A DNA stretch of 64,000 bases from an uncultured Rubrobacteraceae bacterium (GTDB lineage Bacteria; Actinomycetota; Rubrobacteria; Rubrobacterales; Rubrobacteraceae). Shown here piece after piece: positions 1 to 8,026 of this stretch; the first letter of the stretch is position 1, and each line of letters opens with the position of its first letter. A model generated the notes under the pieces. That model saw only the letters and a list, made by a program, of their open reading frames with translations, was not told the origin of the DNA and did no database searches. The position numbers were made by a program, and so were the translations under genes. The DNA is taken from contig CADCVF010000040.1 of the NCBI GenBank assembly GCA_902806095.1, positions 33,763 to 97,762 of the forward strand, given 5' to 3'.

Positions 1-30
1 GGGCTCGGCTTCGAGGAACGCGTCGCGTAG
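1..30 (+). CDS. 3' end of an upstream gene (partial)
   Basis: Frame 1 reads nine codons (GLGFEERVA) and a TAG at 28-30. The last base of the stop is the first base of the GTG start of the Rieske gene, so the two are translationally coupled. Too little remains to identify the product. Given sufU just downstream, a SufB/SufD/SufS-type protein is the natural guess, but that is inference only. Confidence 0.5.
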   Translation, partial: GLGFEERVA

Positions 31-383
31 TGGCCGAGTTCCACAAGCTGGCCACTGTGGACGAGGTTGGTCCAGGGGAGATCAAACAGTACCTCGTCGA
101 GGACCGCTTCGTGGCCCTTTGCAACGTGGAGGGCGAGCTCCATGCCTTCGAGGACGTCTGCACCCACCAGTTCACGCACCTGAGCGAGGGCGAGTTCACA
201 GATTCAGAAGTGAAGTGCCCCCTCCACGGCGCGAAGTTCGACGTTAAGACCGGCGCGGCGAAGAGCCTGCCGGCCGTAAAGCCCGTCCCGAAGCACGAGG
301 TGAAGGTGGAGAACGGGAACGTCTACGTCGCGCTCAACCCCAAGCGGGTCAAGATCGGCGGCAGGAGAGGCCGCAGGAGGTAG
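30..383 (+). CDS. Rieske [2Fe-2S] ferredoxin-like protein
   Basis: A 117-residue single-domain Rieske protein, probably a soluble electron carrier. The two cluster-binding boxes are visible: C-T-H near residue 44 and C-P-L-H near residue 63, giving the two Cys and two His that hold a 2Fe-2S cluster. The size matches stand-alone Rieske ferredoxins of the NirD or dioxygenase-component type. The C-terminus ends in a basic tail (GGRRGRRR) with no assigned role. It starts at a GTG overlapping the preceding stop and is followed 6 bases later by the GFA-family gene, then sufU, so it is probably part of an iron-sulfur assembly operon. The partner is unknown. Confidence 0.9.
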   Translation: MAEFHKLATVDEVGPGEIKQYLVEDRFVALCNVEGELHAFEDVCTHQFTHLSEGEFTDSEVKCPLHGAKFDVKTGAAKSLPAVKPVPKHEVKVENGNVYVALNPKRVKIGGRRGRRR

Positions 384-389
384 CCGAGC

Positions 390-851
390 ATGCTGCTCGA
401 AGGTTCCTGCCATTGCGGGGCTGTGCGCTTCGGGGTCGAGTCGGAGACACCGTACCCTTATCAGGCCTGCTACTGCTCCATCTGTCGCAAGACGGCGGGC
501 GGAGGCGGCTACGTCATCAACCTCGGCGCCGACGCGGAGACGCTAGAAGTCGAAGGCGCGGAGAACCTCTCCGTCTACGCTGTGCAGGCCCAGGATCGCG
601 GCGAGTCGGAGCGCAACTTCTGCAAGCATTGCGCCAGCTTCCTGTGGCTCTTCAACCCGATGTGGCCTGACCTCATCCATCCGTTCGCCTCGGCGATAGA
701 CACGCCGCTCCCGAAGCCGCCGGAGCACGTTCGCCTGATGCTAGATTACGCCGCCCCCTGGTGTGAGATCCCCGACAACGGCAACGAGAAGCACTTCCCC
801 GAGTACCCCGAAGAGTCTCTGGAAGATTGGCACCGCCGCCATGGGCTGTAG
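390..851 (+). CDS. GFA/CENP-V (Mss4-like) zinc-fold protein
   Basis: A 153-residue member of the glutathione-dependent formaldehyde-activating enzyme/centromere protein V family. Typical zinc-ligand clusters are present: CHCGAVRF at residues 7-14, CYCSICRK at about 27-34, and FCKHCASFLW around residue 77. Most family members have no proven reaction, so a formaldehyde or glutathione role should not be assumed. The start is ATG with AGGAGG at 375-380, nine bases upstream. Spacing to the Rieske gene is 6 bases, which indicates co-transcription. Confidence 0.88.
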   Translation: MLLEGSCHCGAVRFGVESETPYPYQACYCSICRKTAGGGGYVINLGADAETLEVEGAENLSVYAVQAQDRGESERNFCKHCASFLWLFNPMWPDLIHPFASAIDTPLPKPPEHVRLMLDYAAPWCEIPDNGNEKHFPEYPEESLEDWHRRHGL

Positions 852-903
852 CCTGACTTCGGAGATGCAGTACAAGAGCGCCAAGCCTCGCGTGCGCTCC
901 TGA

Positions 904-909
904 TACAAT
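904..909 (+). promoter_or_regulatory. candidate -10 element for sufU
   Basis: TACAAT lies 13 bases before the sufU ATG, in the 71-base gap after the GFA gene. I see no good -35 box. If used, transcription would begin about 7 bases before the start codon, giving sufU a very short leader. Confidence 0.35.
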
Positions 910-922
910 TTCCTGCAAGGTG

Positions 923-1330
923 ATGCAGAGCTTCTACAGAGAGATCCTCCTCGACCACTTCGAGCATCCGCGCAACCGGCGCGAGCTGGGGGATGCCGAC
1001 ATCCACGAACACATTGATAACCCTCTCTGCGGCGACGTGGTGACGGTCTATGCGAAGGTGCATGATGGCACCTTCGAAGAGGTGAGCTTTATCGGGCGCG
1101 GATGCTCCATCTCTCAGGCGTCAGCCTCGATGCTCACGGAGCAGCTCACGGGAAAGAGCCGCGAGGAGGCAGAAGAGAAGATAGATGCCTTCCTCGAGAT
1201 GATGCGCACGGAGGCGAAGGAAGAGCTCGGGGAGTTAGCCGCCCTCAAGGGCGTCGTTCAGACCCCTAACCGCATCCGCTGCGCCACCCTGGCCTGGGAT
1301 GCCATGAGACGCGCTCTCCCAGGGCAGTAA
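923..1330 (+). CDS. sufU: Fe-S cluster assembly sulfur-transfer protein SufU
   Basis: SufU accepts persulfide sulfur from the cysteine desulfurase SufS and passes it to the SufBCD scaffold. The 135-residue protein has the family's three conserved cysteines: NPLCGD at about residue 35, GRGCS at about 60, and IRCATLAW near 118, with the Asp after the first Cys. The N-terminus (SFYREILLDHFEHPRN) is typical. It starts at ATG 923; an in-frame GTG at 920 is an alternative one codon earlier. It closes the plus-strand cluster that begins before the window. Confidence 0.95.
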   Translation: MQSFYREILLDHFEHPRNRRELGDADIHEHIDNPLCGDVVTVYAKVHDGTFEEVSFIGRGCSISQASASMLTEQLTGKSREEAEEKIDAFLEMMRTEAKEELGELAALKGVVQTPNRIRCATLAWDAMRRALPGQ

Positions 1331-1463
1331 GCACCGCCAGCACCGGGAAGTGCCAGACATCGTACCCTACCCTGTGCACCGTCTTGTCGCCGGACCATCT
1401 TGCGTCGACGGCGGCGTAGCCACAAGGTAGAGTTAGACCGTACCGTTCGCGAGGAGGCCGCGG

Positions 1464-2936
1464 TTGGAGACGGAAGAGCTAGGATCTGTAAGAAGGCCGG
1501 CGCCGGGTGGGTTCCGGCCCGAGAGGCTCGACCGCGCCCTGGCGCGCGCCAGCGACGCGCCGCTCCGGGAGGGCAACCGGCTGGAGCTTCTAAGGAACGG
1601 CCCAGACACCTACGACGACTGGCTCGCGGCCATCTCTGGGGCAGAGCAGTGGGTACACCTGGACAATTACATCTTCTGCGACGATGAGGTCGGGGACAGG
1701 TTCGCAAAAGCTTTGATCCGGAAGGCTCAGGAGGGGGTGAGCGTCCGTGTGCTCTACGACTGGTTCGGATGCCTCGACGTGCACCGTTCCTTCTGGCGGC
1801 GGATGCGGGAGGCCGGCGTGGATGTCAGGGTGGTCAACCCTCCGACGTTTGGTGAGCCACTCGGCGCGATCCGGCGCGACCACCGAAAGCTGCTCGCCGT
1901 GGACGGCGAGTACGCCTCGACCGGCGGCGTGTGCATCTCCGATGGCTGGCTCGTGACATCCCCCGATACTGGGCTCCCCTACAGGGACACGGCCGTCGGC
2001 ATCCGGGGCCCGGCGGTCGCCGAGGTCGAGCGGGCCTTCGCGGGGCTGTGGAGTGTCGCCGGTGGATCCCTCCCCGAAGCCGAACGCCCCGACCCTGAGA
2101 GCATCCCGCAGGCCGGCGGAGCGCCGGCGCGAGTGGTCGTCCAGGAACCGCGCAGGATGCGTACCTTGAGGATGCTGCAGTTGCTCACGGCAGGGGTCGA
2201 GCGCAGGCTCTGGATCACCGACGCCTACTTCCTCTCCATGCCGATCCTCTCCCAATCCCTGATGTCTGTAGCCCGTGACGGAGTCGACGTGCGGGTCCTC
2301 GTGCCAGCGACCAACGACCTGCCCTGGATCGGGGCGCTCTCGCGCACGGGCTACCGGCAGTTCTTGGAGTCCGGAGTCCGTATCTTCGAGTACGGCGGAC
2401 CGATGATCCACGCCAAGACCCTCGTCGCCGACGGCTGGTGGTCGAAGGTCGGCTCCACGAACCTGAACGTTGCAAGCCTCGTAGCCAACTGGGAGATAGA
2501 CCTGGTGGCCGAGGACACCGGCTTCGCCGCCCAGATGGAGGAGCTTTTCGAGGAGGACCTCTCCAACGCCCGCGAGGTCCGCCTCGCCGGATCTGCCGAG
2601 AACCCCAGGGTGCGCCCGGAGCGCCCGATCCAGACCTCGGACCGCGATGCCCGAAGGGGTGTCGTTGGGAGCGGTTCTGGCGGATCGGCCACCGTCTTGC
2701 GCGTCGGCAGCGCGGCCCTCCAGAAGAGCGGCTATCCACTGGAGACGCACGAACAAGCCCTGGCAGCCGCGGCCAGCGGCGCCTTGCTAGGAGCATCCCT
2801 CCTCAGCCTCCGCTTCCCACGCTTCCTCGCCTGGCCCCTCGCCGCCGCCGGCGCCATCTACGGGGGCCTCGGAGTCCTGCGCGCCGCCCGCTCAGCCATC
2901 TCTGAGCGTGTCAGGGGAGGGTCAACCCTCCCCTAG
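1464..2936 (+). CDS. phospholipase D-family protein, cardiolipin synthase-like
   Basis: A 490-residue membrane-associated PLD-superfamily enzyme, probably a cardiolipin synthase condensing phosphatidyl groups. Both HKD motifs are visible: HRKLLAVD near residue 140 and HAKTLVAD near residue 317, followed by GSTN. Unlike classical ClsA there are no N-terminal membrane segments. Instead the C-terminal 80 residues hold a hydrophobic, Ala/Gly-rich hairpin, which is unusual. The start is TTG with GAGGAGG at 1450-1456. Its last 15 bases overlap the convergent ATP-grasp gene. A phospholipase function is the main alternative. Confidence 0.85.
   Translation: METEELGSVRRPAPGGFRPERLDRALARASDAPLREGNRLELLRNGPDTYDDWLAAISGAEQWVHLDNYIFCDDEVGDRFAKALIRKAQEGVSVRVLYDWFGCLDVHRSFWRRMREAGVDVRVVNPPTFGEPLGAIRRDHRKLLAVDGEYASTGGVCISDGWLVTSPDTGLPYRDTAVGIRGPAVAEVERAFAGLWSVAGGSLPEAERPDPESIPQAGGAPARVVVQEPRRMRTLRMLQLLTAGVERRLWITDAYFLSMPILSQSLMSVARDGVDVRVLVPATNDLPWIGALSRTGYRQFLESGVRIFEYGGPMIHAKTLVADGWWSKVGSTNLNVASLVANWEIDLVAEDTGFAAQMEELFEEDLSNAREVRLAGSAENPRVRPERPIQTSDRDARRGVVGSGSGGSATVLRVGSAALQKSGYPLETHEQALAAAASGALLGASLLSLRFPRFLAWPLAAAGAIYGGLGVLRAARSAISERVRGGSTLP
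2913..2934. terminator. symmetrical hairpin spanning two convergent stop codons
   Basis: A 9-bp perfect inverted repeat (AGGGGAGGG / CCCTCCCCT) with loop TCAA. The loop contains the minus-strand TGA (2922-2924), and the outer base pair includes the first base of the plus-strand TAG (2934-2936). The structure could end transcripts from both sides. There is no U-tract, so intrinsic termination is uncertain. Confidence 0.5.
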
Positions 2937-4352
2937 CGCGCTGGTCAGCACCCAGGTGTCTTTCATCTTGCCGCCGCTGGAGATGTTGACGAGCTTGCTA
3001 CCTGGCGCGGCGACTCGGGTCATGGCGCCTGGAACGACCTCGATCGTCTGGGCGTCTGGGGCGAGGGCGTGGATGCGGTAGTCTGCGTGGGCGTCGCGCA
3101 GAACAAAGCCATTCTCGGTCTCGTCTGTCTCGCAGAGGACGTGGGTAGAGAAATCTATCATCTCCTGGGCCACGTACTCGACGGGGTTTTCCTCGACCTG
3201 CCTGCGGAACTCTTCGATGTTCTCCCCGGACTCTTCGGGAGCGATGAGGACGTCTTTGCCGCCCCAGCCGCTGCGGCTCTTTACGACCAGCTCATCGAAA
3301 TGGTCGAAGACGTAGCGGCGATCCTGCTCGACGGCGAACGAGTATGTCTCGACGTTGTCGAGTACCGGCTCCTCTCCCAGGTAGGTCCGGATCATCTTTG
3401 GGATAAAGGGATAGACGCCCTTGTCGTCGGCGATGCCAAGGTTGGGGGCGAAGACGGCGTCGACCAAGCCCCTGGCTTGAGATTCGATCAGGCCCTTTAT
3501 GTCGTCGTAGATCCTGCCATCCTCGATGCGCTCGTAGATTATGTCGATCCGGCGCCCGCTCGTTTTGTGGACGAGCCTCCCGTCGTGGTCGACCTCGACC
3601 TCGTGCCGCTCGGCCAGGATCGCCCCGAGCTCGCTGGCGAACACTTTGTGGTCGAGGTAGTACTGGTCGTGAGGCCCCGTGGAGAGGATCGCAACAGTCG
3701 GGTCGGGGTCGGGCGAGGCAGCCCGCACGACCGCGCCGAAGGTCTCCATCAGCCTGTCGAGTGGCCTCACCCGGAGCGCCGCGTAGGAATCGGGCATCAC
3801 CTCGGCTGTCCTCGACCTGAGGATGTTTATCGGCTCGATACCGACCGGCATCTTGGCGTTGTCCTCGATAACGAGGTATTTCCACCCGCCCGTCCGGCCC
3901 GAACGTTCGACGGCGACTATGTCGAAGCCCATCTGCCTGTTGGGGACGTCCCCGAATCGGGTTGGGATAGCTACATCGAAGAGGGCGCTGCTCTCGACCA
4001 CTTCCTCGGGCACGACCTCATCTTTTCCTGCCTCCAGGCGCTTGAGCCACTCGTTGATCGCGAACATCCGCTGCGCAAGCCCCCGCTCCAAAACGGCCCA
4101 GTCCGCGGCAGGCAAGATGCGGGGCACGTAGTCGGTCGGGTGGATCTCATCGTCAGGGACGATCCCCAGATCTCGCTGCTTCTCGAGCAACCACCCGTGC
4201 GCCCTGTCGGTTCTCCGCCTCCATTCCCCAGAACCCATTCGCCCCATCTCTTCGAGCACGGGACTGTAATGAGAGAAGGGCTCGCCATCAGGGCCGAAGA
4301 CCTCGTTGGGTGAGGAGAGGCCGCGCTCGAAGCGTATCGAGCCATCAGCCAT
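2922..4352 (-). CDS. circularly permuted type 2 ATP-grasp protein
   Basis: A 476-residue protein of the CP_ATPgrasp family (DUF404/DUF407), predicted to form amide or ester bonds with ATP on unknown substrates. Family landmarks are visible: GWLLEKQRDLGI near residue 53, the ILSTGPHDQYYLDH segment near 222, a DIIYERIEDGRIYDDI stretch near 272, and a basic VKSRSGWGGKDVL loop near 360. Relatives are usually encoded beside an alpha-E domain protein and a transglutaminase-like protease; neither is next to it here. The ATG lies inside a heptamer repeat (CATCAGC on the plus strand), and no clear ribosome site precedes it. Confidence 0.85.
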   Translation of the reverse strand: MADGSIRFERGLSSPNEVFGPDGEPFSHYSPVLEEMGRMGSGEWRRRTDRAHGWLLEKQRDLGIVPDDEIHPTDYVPRILPAADWAVLERGLAQRMFAINEWLKRLEAGKDEVVPEEVVESSALFDVAIPTRFGDVPNRQMGFDIVAVERSGRTGGWKYLVIEDNAKMPVGIEPINILRSRTAEVMPDSYAALRVRPLDRLMETFGAVVRAASPDPDPTVAILSTGPHDQYYLDHKVFASELGAILAERHEVEVDHDGRLVHKTSGRRIDIIYERIEDGRIYDDIKGLIESQARGLVDAVFAPNLGIADDKGVYPFIPKMIRTYLGEEPVLDNVETYSFAVEQDRRYVFDHFDELVVKSRSGWGGKDVLIAPEESGENIEEFRRQVEENPVEYVAQEMIDFSTHVLCETDETENGFVLRDAHADYRIHALAPDAQTIEVVPGAMTRVAAPGSKLVNISSGGKMKDTWVLTSALGEG

Positions 4353-4363
4353 CAGCCGTCAGC
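4343..4363. repeat. three tandem heptamers (CATCAGC, CATCAGC, CGTCAGC)
   Basis: Three 7-base units run through the start codon of the ATP-grasp gene. A related inverted copy (ACAGCTGAAGGCTGACAGCT) lies at 4456-4475, so the 121-base gap is bounded by TCAGC/GCTGA motifs. This resembles other intergenic repeats in the window. Confidence 0.6.
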
Positions 4364-4473
4364 TTCCCGCCGGAGGGTATCGCTCCTGCCGGGAAAAAGA
4401 GGTTTCATTCCGCAGATGGTAGCGCTTTCGCATGACGCTCGCTAGCTTCACCTGGACAGCTGAAGGCTGACAG

Positions 4474-4881
4474 CTACCCGAATATCCCCGTGAGGACGCA
4501 GGGGGAGCCGAGGAAGAAGGAGAGCGAGAAGGTGACGGCGAAGAAGATGTTCTCGTCAGAGGTGTATGAGTAGAGGCGCTTGTAATGAAACATCAGTAGT
4601 GCCGAGGGGATGGCTATCCCGGTCATCAGGACGCCCGTCACGCGTACGGTGTTGAGAGGGCCGATCCGATCGAAGACGCCTTCCGAGTTGAGGAGTAACA
4701 GCCCGAACCAGTCGGCGGTGAGCATGAGGGAGATGCCGAAGACGGCCAGGAGCGCATAGAACACAGGCTTCGTAAACAGCGGCCCCTTGACGGGCGCCTC
4801 GAAGGCTTCGTGGTGCGGGTCGTCGAACAGTGTCCTCGGCGGTTCGCGGAATAGCTTGGGTATCTTTCTGGGAACCTTCAT
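4474..4881 (-). CDS. small membrane protein of unknown function
   Basis: A 135-residue protein with a basic N-terminus (MKVPRKIPKLFREPPR) followed by three hydrophobic segments at about residues 37-63, 79-100 and 110-135. I do not recognise a family. It lies 40 bases downstream of the SDR gene on the same strand and may be co-transcribed. An open frame extends upstream to 4986, but that part overlaps the SDR gene and looks non-coding, so the ATG at 4881 was preferred. No convincing Shine-Dalgarno was found. Confidence 0.6.
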   Translation of the reverse strand: MKVPRKIPKLFREPPRTLFDDPHHEAFEAPVKGPLFTKPVFYALLAVFGISLMLTADWFGLLLLNSEGVFDRIGPLNTVRVTGVLMTGIAIPSALLMFHYKRLYSYTSDENIFFAVTFSLSFFLGSPCVLTGIFG

Positions 4882-4921
4882 GCGAGACGTAATGGTAGCG
4901 CAAGGAGGCCGAAAATGCCGC

Positions 4922-5752
4922 TCAAGAGCGGCGGAAGAAGCCTCCCTCGGAATGGATGACCTGGCCCGTGATCCAGGCCCCATCATTACCGGCCAGGAAC
5001 GCCACGAGCCTCGCAGCGTCCTCGGGCTGTCCGATCCTCCCCGACGGGGACTTCGTCACGATCTCACGCTTCATCTCCTCGGTCATCCAGCCTGTGTCGG
5101 TGGCGCCAGGGTTGATGGCGTTCACCGTGATCCCCTTGTGTCCGACTTCGGCAGCGAGCGTCAGGGTGAATGCCTCGATGGCGCCCTTGGTCGCGACGTA
5201 GGCGAGCTCTCCAGGCATCGGCCCCAGCGACTGTCCCGAGCTGAAGTTGACGATCCTGCCCCCAGGCCCGCCTGGATACCGCCTTGCGAAGCCGACACTG
5301 AGGAGCGCCATGGCCCGCACGTTGACAGCGTAGTGGATGTCCAGGGTCTCGGCGTCGAGCGCCTCGAAGCCGTCGCGGGTAGAGTAGGCTGCGGTGTTGA
5401 CGAGGATCGAAGGCCTCCCCAGCCGCTCTTCGGCCGCATCTAGTAGAAACGCAGGTGAATCGATCCGGGAGAGGTCCATCTCGGCCGCCTCGGCCCTGAC
5501 GCCGGCGGCGCGCAACTCCCCGAGCAGCGTCTCAGGCGCGTCTTCGTCCGACGCCCAAGGCATCTCGCGGTCGTACGCTTTCCAGTAGGAGAGAGCGACG
5601 TCGGCGCCGTGGGAGGCGAGAGCCCGGCAGACCGCTGAGCCTATCCCCCTCCTCCTCCCGACACCGGTCACGAGCGCCACACGACCACGCAGGTCTCCTG
5701 TCGCCGGGGGGAAAGAGGGCCGCGGGGAAATAGTGGATCGATCGTCGGACAT
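4922..5752 (-). CDS. short-chain dehydrogenase/reductase
   Basis: A 276-residue Rossmann-fold SDR oxidoreductase. It shows the cofactor motif TGVGRRRGIG near residue 29, NTAA (variant of NNAG) near 119, a Ser at SSGQS, and the catalytic Y-x-x-x-K in YVATK near 185. The C-terminal NPGATDTGW and ITGQVIHSEGG segments are typical of 3-oxoacyl-ACP reductase-like SDRs. Substrate is unknown. The ATG has GAGGAGAA just upstream. A GC-rich 17-bp dyad at 5772-5788 sits in its leader. Confidence 0.88.
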   Translation of the reverse strand: MSDDRSTISPRPSFPPATGDLRGRVALVTGVGRRRGIGSAVCRALASHGADVALSYWKAYDREMPWASDEDAPETLLGELRAAGVRAEAAEMDLSRIDSPAFLLDAAEERLGRPSILVNTAAYSTRDGFEALDAETLDIHYAVNVRAMALLSVGFARRYPGGPGGRIVNFSSGQSLGPMPGELAYVATKGAIEAFTLTLAAEVGHKGITVNAINPGATDTGWMTEEMKREIVTKSPSGRIGQPEDAARLVAFLAGNDGAWITGQVIHSEGGFFRRS

Positions 5753-5949
5753 GGGCTTCTCCTCGAGTTAGCGCCCGCCGGGCGGGCGTGAAGGGTCTGG
5801 TCGAGGCTCCGTGGAGCCCGTTTACTACCTGGAACCTATGCCAACGTATCGCCCATGGAAGGAAAGCTAGCACGACTACTGCCACGTCTCAAGCCCCTCG
5901 AAATCGAGAACTCCAGCACGTTGCGCCTGACCTGGGGCATCTTCCCGGC

Positions 5950-7104
5950 TCAAGCCGTCAGAGCCATAGGCTCCCGGGCTGTACCGTCGCCGGCCTTGCG
6001 CAGCGCTTCGAGGGCTTCGGTCGATTCCATACCCGAGGCCCGTAGGAGATCAACAGCCGTTGACCTGACCTGGCCTACCAGCATGCTGGTCCTGAGGTCG
6101 TTACGCTCCGTGAGTACGGCGGTCGCCCCTCCCGCGGCTTCGAGGGCAAACCTGCGGGTCTCCACGGGATGCTCCGGCTCCTCGATGTAGGCTGTAAGGG
6201 TCTCGACGGCTCGCGCGAGGTCGCGGATGGTCTCGGATAGCGCTTCTGGGGCTGGCTCTCCTTCGCGCACCGAGGTCGCGACGGCGCGCGCGAGCACCCT
6301 GACGTTGCGGACCGCAAGGTCCAACTGGTCGGCCGCCGTAGCGTAGAGCCCGAGCTGGCCGAGCACCCGCCTGCGTGGCGGAGAGAGCCTGACGGTATCG
6401 TATCCGGCGTCGAGCGCCTCCCTGAAAGCTCCCATGTGTCCATCCATCTCGCGTGCCTTCTGCAGCGCGCGCTCGGCCAGGCCGAGATCACACTCCCGCA
6501 GCGCTACCGCCGTCTCCTCCAAGACGCCGACGAGGTCGTCGAAGATCGGGTGCGCCGCCCGCTCAACCATGTGCCTCGGGTCGCTGGGGAACACCGCCCT
6601 GACCGCGAGAGCGATCCCGCTCCCGATCAGCGCGTCGATAAACCTATCAGGCGAAAGACCCGTGGTGGAAGGCTCGAGCGTGATCGCAAGTAACGCCGAG
6701 ACCCCGGCCTCGGTGACGAGCAGCGTCCCACCACCGAGCATCACGGCGGCAGCCATTGCCAGGGCCACCACGATCCCGATCTGGACCGTCCCCGTCCCGA
6801 TGGCGAGCACGAGCAGGTCGGCCACAGCAAGCCCGCACGCGACCCCGAACACGAGCTCGATCGCCCGTCTTCCCTCCTGACCAACGACGACGCCAGAGGA
6901 GATCACAGCCGCTATCGCGGCGAAGAACGGCTGGCCGTGCCCGAGCACCGCTGAAGCCAGAAACCATGCCAGACTCGCCCCCACCGCCGTCTGCAAGATA
7001 GGCCACACCCCAGCCCCCAACCGGCCGAACGACTCCTCGAACCGGCGCCGTAACGCCAGGGACCCACTATCAGGCACAACCCATGTAAGCACACTCAGGT
7101 TCAC
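5950..7104 (-). CDS. FUSC/aromatic acid exporter-family membrane protein
   Basis: A 384-residue protein with an N-terminal bundle of about six membrane helices (roughly residues 30-170) and a long soluble helical C-terminal half, the plan of FUSC/ArAE (DUF939-like) transporters. VVVGQEGRRAIELVFGVACG in the helix bundle is typical. Substrate is unknown. The start chosen is GTG 7104 because AGGAGG at 7114-7119 lies nine bases before it; the TTG at 7110 is too close to that site. It stands alone, with gaps of 198 and 172 bases. Confidence 0.8.
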   Translation of the reverse strand: MNLSVLTWVVPDSGSLALRRRFEESFGRLGAGVWPILQTAVGASLAWFLASAVLGHGQPFFAAIAAVISSGVVVGQEGRRAIELVFGVACGLAVADLLVLAIGTGTVQIGIVVALAMAAAVMLGGGTLLVTEAGVSALLAITLEPSTTGLSPDRFIDALIGSGIALAVRAVFPSDPRHMVERAAHPIFDDLVGVLEETAVALRECDLGLAERALQKAREMDGHMGAFREALDAGYDTVRLSPPRRRVLGQLGLYATAADQLDLAVRNVRVLARAVATSVREGEPAPEALSETIRDLARAVETLTAYIEEPEHPVETRRFALEAAGGATAVLTERNDLRTSMLVGQVRSTAVDLLRASGMESTEALEALRKAGDGTAREPMALTA

Positions 7105-7276
7105 AACCAATCACCTCCTTCATAATTCTCTTTGTGCCTATATGCTATCTGCATACAATCGACACTAACACGCTGAACCGTACGATTAAAGGGCCCGAAG
7201 AGGAGTTTGAGCAACTTGTTATCGAGCTGTTACTTGGCTGTTACTTTTTCCGGATTCGGCCCTGGCTAGAGAAGGT

Positions 7277-7786
7277 TCAAAGCGCGGTCTCCGGGGAGCC
7301 CAGGATCATCTCCACCTCGTGAACCACGTGCCTGTAGAACTCCTCCGCGTGCTCCCCAGTGCGTCTGAAACCGTGGGCCTCATAGAAGCGTTGGGCCTGC
7401 GCGTTGTCCCGCTCCACCCGTAGCATGAAGCTTGTAGGTGGTGGAAACCTGGCGATGCCGGCTTGGAGTAGGCGAGCGCCAATACCACGTCCCTGGATCT
7501 CCGGCAGTAGGTAGATGGCCGCGAGTTCCACCGTTGTCTCCGACAGCCGACGGAAGTCTGCGAACCCGAGGATCACTTCGCCCGTTGCTGCGACCAGGAA
7601 GACGTTAGACCCTATCCTATGCATGAGCGAGTCTTTAGAGTGAGCTTGACTTACAAATTCCCTCCGCACGCTCTCTGGGATGATCTCTCTGTAGGTGTGA
7701 TCCCAGGTGATCCGTGCCACACGTTGGATCTCCCGAACGTCATCGACGCCAGCTTCACGGAATTTCAAGGCACACTTAGCCCTCAA
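7277..7786 (-). CDS. GNAT-family N-acetyltransferase
   Basis: A 169-residue GNAT acetyltransferase that would transfer acetyl from acetyl-CoA to an amine. The acetyl-CoA loop is IQGRGIGARLL near residue 96, followed by the C-terminal ERDNAQAQRFYEAHGF segment. Its TTG start overlaps the TGA of the upstream hicB-like gene, so the two are coupled. An in-frame TTG six codons later is an alternative start. The acceptor substrate is unknown. Confidence 0.85.
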   Translation of the reverse strand: MRAKCALKFREAGVDDVREIQRVARITWDHTYREIIPESVRREFVSQAHSKDSLMHRIGSNVFLVAATGEVILGFADFRRLSETTVELAAIYLLPEIQGRGIGARLLQAGIARFPPPTSFMLRVERDNAQAQRFYEAHGFRRTGEHAEEFYRHVVHEVEMILGSPETAL

Positions 7787-7998
7787 GCAGCCCCGGCCTC
7801 AACGTACTCGCTGCTGGACGAAGGCTCAGGGATCGGCAGCCCATCCTCGCGCATTCCCTTCAAGTGCAATTCGACCGCTTCCCGGATCAGGTGCAACGTC
7901 TCTTCTCTTGTCTCTCCCACGGTGACGCAACCTGGAAGATCAGGCACGTATGCGCCGATACCGTTCTCGCCCTGCTCCCATATCACCACGTAGCGCAT
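7783..7998 (-). CDS. HicB-like antitoxin domain protein
   Basis: A 71-residue protein matching the short HicB partial-RNase-H fold: RYVVIWEQGENGIGAYVPDLPGC, the VGETREE turn, and a helix EAVELHLKGMREDG. HicB normally neutralises the mRNA-cleaving toxin HicA, but no HicA-like gene is adjacent; the neighbours are phzF and a GNAT gene. It lacks a separate C-terminal DNA-binding domain. It may be an orphan or have another role. Confidence 0.85.
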   Translation of the reverse strand: MRYVVIWEQGENGIGAYVPDLPGCVTVGETREETLHLIREAVELHLKGMREDGLPIPEPSSSSEYVEAGAA

Positions 7999-8026
7999 GA
8001 TCCCCTACCTGAACGAGTCGTCCACA

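Noticed and set aside
3069..4313. Long plus-strand open frame (414 codons) opposite the ATP-grasp gene
   Set aside because: The minus-strand frame has clear family motifs; the plus-strand translation has no recognisable domain and is a high-GC shadow.
7134..7322. 62-codon plus-strand frame after the FUSC gene
   Set aside because: No ribosome site; it overlaps the end of the GNAT gene, and the translation matches nothing I recognise.
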